This document shows, piece by piece, positions 24,001 through 33,000 of a DNA stretch of 46,086 bases. The position numbers were made by a program, and so were the translations under genes. The first letter of the stretch is position 1, and each line of letters begins with the position of its first letter. Source of the stretch: Liolophura sinensis (Eukaryota > Mollusca > Polyplacophora > Chitonida > Chitonidae); the NCBI RefSeq assembly GCF_032854445.1, contig NW_027017978.1, positions 64,001-110,086 on the forward strand. Reading direction: 5' to 3'. The notes below the pieces were generated by a model. That model made no database searches. It had not been told where the DNA came from and worked only from the letters and a program-made list of their open reading frames with translations.

Positions 24001-27000
24001 GGGCACCACCTCCCCAGGGGAACATTGAAGATCCCATTGTTGTCTCCAAAATTAAGATGTTACCTGAAGTCAGTATTAACGGCTACCTGTGTATGTTGAA
24101 CACCTGAGTGGCTCAAAGATTTCCATGCTGCACAAAAATGTTGGCTTGTCTTCTACTGCAGTTGGAGATGGAGAGGGCTTTACTGGAAGGGGAACACAAG
24201 AAGGAAATGGAAGAGATGCAGAAAGACCAGGAACACATTGATGTCCTCCAGGAAAAACAACAACGCCTCATACAAAGAGCTGCAGTGGAGAGAGAGAAAG
24301 TAAATATATGATTTGAGCGAATTAAATAGTTGTTAGAAACAGTCCGGTGTGAGTTAAGAGTTTCTTGTCCAGGATAGGAGCAATGCTTCAATTGAACCTG
24401 TATGTGTCAAGGTGTGTGGTCAGACAAGGCAAGCTGGCTTTCATTCAGGTAATCTGTACATTGACCTGAGTTAATCACGTTGTACATGTGCATGTAGGCC
24501 CTAACAAACGTGACATATTTATGCTGCAGATCTATCTCATACAACCTAGAACCATAGACATGTACATGTATGTCTCAGACTTGTGGCTTCATCAGCAGTT
24601 CTGCTGCTCTGGATACTATTAGTTTTCAGGTAATAGGGTTTTTAAAGCAGATATTGTACTCGCTGTAAGTGCATTAAATAAGTATTAAGTTAGGACTAAT
24701 CAGTTAGGTTGTAGGTGTTTGATGTATTTACAGTGTGTTTTACATGTACATGCCCTTTCTCGACATTTAAGGTAAAGAAACTCTTGATGGAATGACTCTG
24801 GCCTAACGCAATATCATGCCAAGTAAACTGTTAATTCTTCAGTTTGCTCTGTGTTGTCAGACACTGGCTGTATGAAAAGAATTTTACCTAGTACACATCT
24901 ACATATAGGTTAATACATTCTGTGTACTGGAGTATTATCATTAACTTGTATGTTCTGCCCACCCACACTGACGACGTCTCTCAACAATAATTAAGCCGCT
25001 CTGCTCTTCCTGTATACACCTGGACAGGTAACTCTGATCACAGGGATTGTTTCGGCACAGGTGACACACCTATACCTGTGTACCATGATCAAAGCTGCTT
25101 CTCTCTACTGAGTGCATGAAGCCCGCTGATGCTCCTTATCCAATATATATATGAACACTTATTTGCATTTATCTAATTTATTGTGCATAAAGACGCATTG
25201 GTTCCTCCTTAACTGACCGTCTATTTATCTTGTTTATGATTTGCTCATCAAAGGGAAAAACAGCCTCATTTCAGTACCTAGCATCTGCTTTGAATGACTT
25301 CTTATTCCTGTAGAAAAGACTTTGGCCACCGTGAATGTTGAAATATTCTGTGATGTTAGGTTAAAAGGGATGCTACTGTACGCTGTGTTTTTAAAAACTA
25401 AAAAATATTTCGGGTCATAAACAACATGCAATAAACATTGATTCAGTGTAGGGCTATTAAAATTGTGGTACTTATTTTTTGGCATTTATGTCATTTTACG
25501 TCTTTCTGTCAAAATGTCACATTTAAAACAAGTTGCAAATTTTAACCAAAATTCCTCTCGTATTGATGCTGAAAGTGGGGGTATACAGGTGTTGGGTATA
25601 GTCACTTCCAGCATTTCAGTAAACTGTCTCATGTCCTTGTTTCCTGAAATTCTAAGAAAAGTTGTAAATGAGCAGTAAATTAATGTTGTTTTCCGTTTGT
25701 GTTGTGTTCTCACCAGAAACGTTGGAGGGTACGTATGATTACTATCTGCATCATGTTGACTGTAGCTTAATAGACCTGTCTTGTGTAAGGCTACACTGAT
25801 TTTGTCCCCATCATACCAGGTGCTTTATGTGTCTGTGTCTGCGTGTTTGGGAAGCATTGGATCTGTGCAGTTCGGTGGTTAACTACCCGTCTAGCCTTAG
25901 ACAAAAAATCTATATGGATTATTTTACTTCTTATTTCCTTCCAATTTGTAGAAAAAACTACCTGGAAATGCTTAGAGATTACACATATTTATTCAGTATT
26001 GAAGTTTTGATGTAGGATATTTCTATGATTTAACAGAAAGTGAAATTCCTGTTCGTAATTATTTCTGCAAGGTACTCTCTTATTAAGTAGAATTTCAATA
26101 TAAAATGCAGTACAGCCTACCACAATCAGTGTTTGCAGGTGTGCTTTCATTGAAGTTGTGCTGACACAGTATTACAACTTTAACTAACGTTATTGCAGGA
26201 TGAGGAAAATTAATATTTGAGATGACCTAACAGTTTACTGTCTGTCATGTAAAGAAGAAATTATCTTTTCCTCAGTGAGTTTTCCCAGATCCCTAAGAAA
26301 TTCTCACCAGTTCACCCAGTTTCACAAATGTCGTTTAGCTTTACTCGCTCATAACTATGACTACAGTTCGCAGAGAACAAAATAGCTGGAGTACTGGTAG
26401 CTGTGATGGTTATGCACACTTGACCCTGTGAATGCTTTGTGAAGAACAAAGTAGCTGGAGTACTGGTAGCTGTGATAGTTGTGAGCATATGACCCTGTGA
26501 ATGCTTTGTGAAGAACAAAATAGCTGGAGTACTGGTAGCTGTGATAGTTACGCGCACTTGACCCTGTGAATGCTTTGTGAAGAACAAAATAGCTGGAGTA
26601 CTGTTAGCTGTGATAGTTACGCGCACTTGACCCTGTGAATGCTTTGTGAAGAACAAAATAGCTGGAGTACTGGTAGCTGTGATAGTTACGCGCACTTGAC
26701 CCTGTGAATGCTTTGTGAAGGACAAAGTAGCTGGAGTACTGGTAGCTGTGATAGTTATGCACACTTGACCCTGTGAATGCTTTGTGAAGAACAAAGTAGC
26801 TGGAGTACTGGTAGCTGTGATAGTTACACGCACTTGACCCTGTGAATGCTTTGTGAATCAAAACCCAGCAGTTCAGTGTCAAATCTTAACATTGCAAAAG
26901 TCAAAATTATAGACAAACTGTTCATTTTAAATTTTCTATCCTGATTGTATAACGGTAATAGATAAGGTTTTGATATTTTCTGAAAGTATGTCATGAAATT

Positions 27001-30000
27001 GACTTTCATTGACATTGGCACATGTCAGGCGTTTGTTACATTCAGCATATGTGTGATTTGAAACCTGCATGCTGCTAATATTAACCATATGACTGTTCCC
27101 TATCCATGTCCGATCCATGATGTTAAAGACCACATACCCGCTATGGATGCTTTTCTCCTTTCTCCATCATGTATAAGTGTATCATTTTCCTCCACTACAT
27201 TGTTATTACCATTACGTACTCTTACCAGTGGAGTTTTGCCAGCCAGCATAGCCAGCTAAACATTTCTTGCCCTGGATTTCTCTCAGCAGAACCCATGCTT
27301 AAGTACTGGTTGATAGTTTCTGTATTGATGTTGGTGCATTTCTGGAAATTTGTTTGTAAATCATGTATCATGATCAGTGTTTCATTATAAGTCAAGAAGT
27401 ATGAAATATTGTCCAGAATCAGCTATCAACCTCAATACCTCTAAACTACAGACCATGTCACTTCCACATTTTGTAGTCGTTTACAAATGCCAATAGCTTA
27501 ATTACACATATTCATTAAACTTTAGTGATTTTTGGACCTGTATTTTGAACTTTCTTTCACCCTTGGCAGTTGGTTAATATATCGCTTATGGCATCAGGCT
27601 AAAGGAAATATTCACAATTTTCATGTTTTGTATAGATACATGTATTGTTTAATAGGTTGGCTTAGCTTCAAATTAATAGTAATTTAGCCTATTAAATAAA
27701 TGGAAGGCTCATTGGAAGAGATTGACATGGAACAACAGTGATGGTTTATGTGCCATTGTGGTCCTGTTTTGCCTTGTTAAATTCCCATCAGAAAATTCTC
27801 CCATAGTTCCTTTACAACAGGGCGTTCTAAAACTGTCAGTTTTCTTGTGAATAATTTTGTATATTACCTTTGATCAACACGGTTGAACTTGATAAATTTA
27901 GGAGAATGGCTGCACACAAAATCCGACTTTTATAGCCTACATGTATCAGACTAGATTAAGACAGTACTGAAGTCCCTGACAGAAGTATTAGCCGTGTTTA
28001 AATATAAAACTCCCGTACAAGTCAAAATTCACACCAGTCAGAACCCATAAATTAAATGTGCTAATACTGTTTTAGTTTTATTTGATGAATGATTACTGAC
28101 ATGAATATCATGAAGCCCATGTAACTGGGTAAATACTGATGTAGATATATCAAGCCAAAAAAGGTAACCCAGAAACACAAGTTTTGGAAGTTTGTGTGCT
28201 TCAACAATTGGTCCAACTACCATTCCCCACCCCACCCCCCCCTCCGCCCAGTAACTACAGGTGGCTGTATTTATTTATATATATATATATCAGAGAATAT
28301 TGGATGCTTGAGATTTATTGTGGCTGTTGCATGTAATGTTGTTTATATGGCGATGTTCTAGAATAAATCTGGTATCAGAGTCTCCAGATACCGGCTAGGT
28401 TGCTGCGAATGATAAGTATGCTGTACGTGTCTGCATCACACAAGCATAGTAACAGTGACGCTTACACAGGTGTATGTGCTTTAACATGAGATTATATTGT
28501 TACATCTTTTAGGTGATATTGATATATATTCTGAGTATTATGCTTATTATTTTTATCACATTAACTGTAAAATGCTGCTGATGGAACAGCTCTTTATGGC
28601 CTTTGGAAGATTTACCAAAGCGAGTTGTGTATAATGCAACAGGCTTTTCTTAGTTTTATTGCTGTTGTTGTTTCATGATACCCTTGTTTGGTGCAGGACA
28701 TGGCGGCCATCAGACGTGAGCGTCAGAAGTTGCGTGAGCTGGAGGAGGCGCATTATCAGACGGAGCAGAAGCTGGAAAGCTGCACTAAAGAAGAGGAAGA
28801 TGCCCTCTTAGATCAGTTTGCTCAGGAGCAAGAAATGATTGAGGCACAGAGGAAGAAGTTTGATGACCTCGAGTTCAACCAACTTGAAGTGAGAATGAAA
28901 TTTATACGACTTTATGATGATGGCTTATCACATTATTTTGGATGTATAGAGACTGGTATATCTAAATCGGTATATGTCATACAAACTGATTTGCTGTAGT
29001 TGGTGCTAAGCCTTGCTGAATTGATCTGAGTAGAATCTTTGCATTATTAAGGACACAAGTCTGCTTTCACTGCAAGGCCACTAGGCCTTATGCGGTTACG
29101 GTCAATATTTGGCCTGTAGTTACACATAGTTGTAGTTAGAACCACAGGTGTATGCTTTAGTAGAAGTAGCAGTAAAGTATTAAAAGTTACATTTCACCTT
29201 GTCACTCTGCAATTTCACACTTGCTTTTGTTTAGAGTGAAGCTCATTTTGAAGAAGAGAAAGAGGAAATACAACAAGCTTTGTTGCAAGATCAAAATGAG
29301 CTGTTGGGAAAGTACAAGCTTAGAGAGGTAAAGGGTTAAAGGTTGATTTACCTTAGAGTAGATATCTGCAAATATCTTTATTTTTACCTGTAAATTGGTT
29401 TAGTACTGTAACTAACCTCTCACCAGTTAAATTGAATGACGAGTGGACAGTTGCAAAATAATTGTAATGCTTGGAGCATTAGCTTAACTGCACATGTTTA
29501 TATGTTTTTCTTTGAACGTGTCTTTCAACAGGTCTTTCATTTCTTGCAAGAAGTAAAAAAAATTGACAGTTTTCTTTAAATATTCCTTATATATACAATG
29601 TATGTAAAATAGTTTCAATGGTTCTTTTTTTTGATTTCACAATGGACATTGCTTTATGTTTAATAGGAAAGGATACAGACCATAGACAAACAGCAGCGGG
29701 AAATGTTACAAATGGTGAAGAAAGATATAGAAATTTTGGAAGAGTCAAGGCAAAAGTTAATTGAAGACTTCAAACAGGTTTGTCGTACACACTTCTTAAT
29801 CTGTCACCATCATGAAAATGACATGCTTCTGCTGAAGCATTGCTAGGTTTCATGTATCAATGACAAGTCTGGCATCCTCTTCTCTTCAAGCCTCTTGAAA
29901 GTATTTATGTGTTTAAAGGGCCACCTCATGTCTCAACTGTAAACCAAGTCATTTGAGTGAAAGATTTTTTTTGGGAGTGCAATTTAGAGAGGATTTAACA

Positions 30001-33000
30001 CAAAGCCATGTTTGGCCTCACTCTAATTCAAATTGTTTACAGGTAGAATAAATATTTTCCAAATGTTGGAGGAGGGTATAAAAATAAAACATAAAACGTA
30101 TCTACTTTGAGGCAAATGTGGACTATCCCAGCAATTTTCCTGTTAAAGACATATCTACATGATTTAAAGGCTTTGAAAACAGAAAAATCATAAAAATGTC
30201 CAGACCGGGCAAAGTAAATAGATAGATTTTCATTTTTGTTTTTATTCCATTTATAGATTTTTTAATATAATTAAAGGTGTACAGTATAGAGAGTAAACCA
30301 GAGCATCAGCAATCGTAATGACCTTTTTGCCTATAGAGCACAAAATGAAAAAAGAATGATTGTGGATTAACACCACATCACACTGAAAATAGTAATTATG
30401 TTGACTGATGTGGAAATGTCATTACCTGATACATGTGTATACTTGGAGTTATATTCAAATGATGCTGAAGTTTACAGCTGAGGCTGTGGTTGCCATGTCT
30501 TGCGGAGATAAAGTGTACACATTTAAAGTGATTTGTGCAAATGTATAAAACCTCTGTGTAAATGTATGTGTGATGTAACTGACTAGTGCTCTGTTTTGTA
30601 AAACAGTCGTGGGCGAAATTGATTATATCTGTCATGGCAACACGTTATGGTACGTATGTTGTCATGGTAGTTACAATCAGGTTAGTCTGCAATTGCTTTG
30701 TGGATTGAGGCCTAGGTTGTTAAAGGAGTAGTGTGATACTGTGTGAAGGGGGACAGAAGAATTGCATATTTTGTGCTTCTGTGAAGCTGAGTGTGGAGCA
30801 TGTATGAAAGCTTACAACACCTATCCATATATCATGTCTTACCATTTTGTTTCATTTTGCTTCTTTTAACATTATATTTTGTAATGAGGATGTAAATATC
30901 TGTGAATATGAACTTGTATGCTTCCAGTATTTCTTCACTTTGCGTAAATCTGTTTGAACTGTTGTCTGGCCACATACATGTTGGAATGAAGGATGAGGAA
31001 ATGGAAATGTCTGAAGCTGTCCATCTCACTAGAAATGTTTGAGCCACTTGATTGTAGCTTTTGTCCAATGATGTATACCCTGTTATGAGTTTAGCTAGTA
31101 CATGTAACTGGTTGGCCGTCTGCACAAAATAAGTTACCTCCCTTTACCTGCTCCTCACCCATGATCTACATGTGCCTTTCTAGCATTGTGTTATTTTATT
31201 TTGGAGTTTATCATTTGTATCTGAATGCTCTTTTGTCCATTAGCTGACATTTTCCTACACCTGAAATTGCAAGATTTCCCAGCTTTAGAGACCAGCTGCA
31301 TCTGGCAAGTGCATTCTATAAAGCCGCCTTGCTTAATTCTTAAGAAAACCTAGAAAGCCCCCATTTATTTGCCAGTTTGTAAAGACACAACACACATTGT
31401 TTTTCAGGAAAAGTTGAAATTGGGTCAGGTGGAGAAAAAAATACGTGCATATACCAACAATCAGTCCATCCCATTTGAGGCCCGCATGGAGAATGGACGT
31501 CCAGTGTATGACGGTGATGTTGAGGTAGATAACTGCAGCTGAAAGCCTTCTCATCATACTTCATGGCCTCATTTGTATCATGACCACTTTTCTTCCCATT
31601 TAACTTTCATCCCGACATCAGTAAAATTGGCTTCTGATTTATTTGGTGTCAGATGTAGGATCTTACAAAAATAATGAATACTTCAGAGGAAACATTCTAA
31701 AGCTGAAGTCTTATGATGCTTGGGAGAGGGGATTGTGTTTTATATGTATGTCTTCACTGTGCAGGCATTGGCATGAGCTTCATACCCATTTGTATTTAAC
31801 ACACACCTTTGCATTTTGAACTGGTGTCACTGGTCTGTTACTTGAATCCATTTTGTCTCTTCTTTGATCTTTACTAACTCTCAAACTGACCATCTTCATG
31901 ATCCATCACTTATATTGTTCTTTTTTTTTTTTTACAGTTTGTAGCCATCTTATAGCTCTCATATTTATCTGATTTGACTAATTTAACAGGAATAATTGTT
32001 CTGAGTATCATTTTAATGACGGCTTTAATGACCTTACAAAGTAGCTGTGATCTCCAGAGAGTTTATTGCATTGTAAACAGAATAGATTTCATATCCTTTT
32101 CTTTTAATATACCAGTTACATAAATGCCTCACTTCCCTATTTCTTCTAAATTTTGGGACAAATGGTCTGCTCATTTTGGCCAGTATATATGTATTTCTAG
32201 AAGGAATATTGAATTTCTTTTTTCTCACATGATTGGACCAACTAATGAACAACATACTCATATCTTTACTTTTCCGAAATGCTGGTAAAGAAATGTAATA
32301 TTCTACTTTCAACACCGTCCCAAATTTTAGAAGAATAAAGGTATTAAATTATCCGTGGTAGCAGAGTAGCACTGTATGTACTCTAGTAATTTTCTTCTCT
32401 AGTTCAGCCTGCTTAGTGCAATTATTTTGGCAGTCTGGCAGTGTTCAAATAGTATTTAAAACCGTTTTCATTACATTGTGCATGACAATACGTCTAAGGG
32501 GAGACAACTCCTGTAGACTCTAACTCATTGCTGTGTATTATTTTAGACATTCTTCATCCTTGTTTTGCCAGAGTAAGAAAAATAATTATACCTTGTTATA
32601 AATGTATTTCTACAGGACAAACCTTCAAATGAAAGTGGGGTGTCTTTGGATTCACTGAAACTGTCTCCAACAGAAAGCGTTATGTCAAAACATGAGAACT
32701 TTAGGTTGGACTTCATGAGCGATACCTTGTCACCAGATTCGTCAATGAACAGCACATTACAGGAAGTGGAGAAAAACAGGCTACTGCATTTAGAACAACA
32801 AGGTAAGTTTACCATTCTGTGTGTTATGAATTTATTGGGCATCTATTTTTCAGTTTATTACTTTTAGTTTTACTTTTATTGCTATTGCATTGCTGCTAAG
32901 AACTATGTAGCTGTCAGAAGTATTTCAGTATGTTAATGCTGGCTTTATTCAGTTTCTGCTTTTTTCTAGTCATACCAAAGATTGTAAGTTTGTTGCAGGT

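Larger units (their letters stand above)
24300..28696 (+). other. Intron E-F (4.4 kb), with candidate microexon and 69-bp array
   Basis: Contents: TACATGTA-rich stretches at 24.48-24.75 kb, the candidate 12-nt microexon at 25,717, the 7 x 69 bp array at 26.37 kb, a C-rich tract near 28,222-28,250 and a (TA)n microsatellite at 28,276-28,290. No other coding exon was recognised. Overlapping open frames on both strands around 25.23-25.71 kb have no recognisable domain. Confidence 0.65.

Noticed and set aside
26312-26882. Long minus-strand open frames (173 and 92 codons) over the 69-bp array
   Set aside because: They are forced by a stop-free unit whose length is a multiple of three. Two frames on the same strand are open at once and neither shows a domain.
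29930-30290. TTAAAGGG / TTAAAGG ends suggesting a TTAA-targeting element
   Set aside because: The two ends are in direct, not inverted, orientation and no further terminal similarity is visible.
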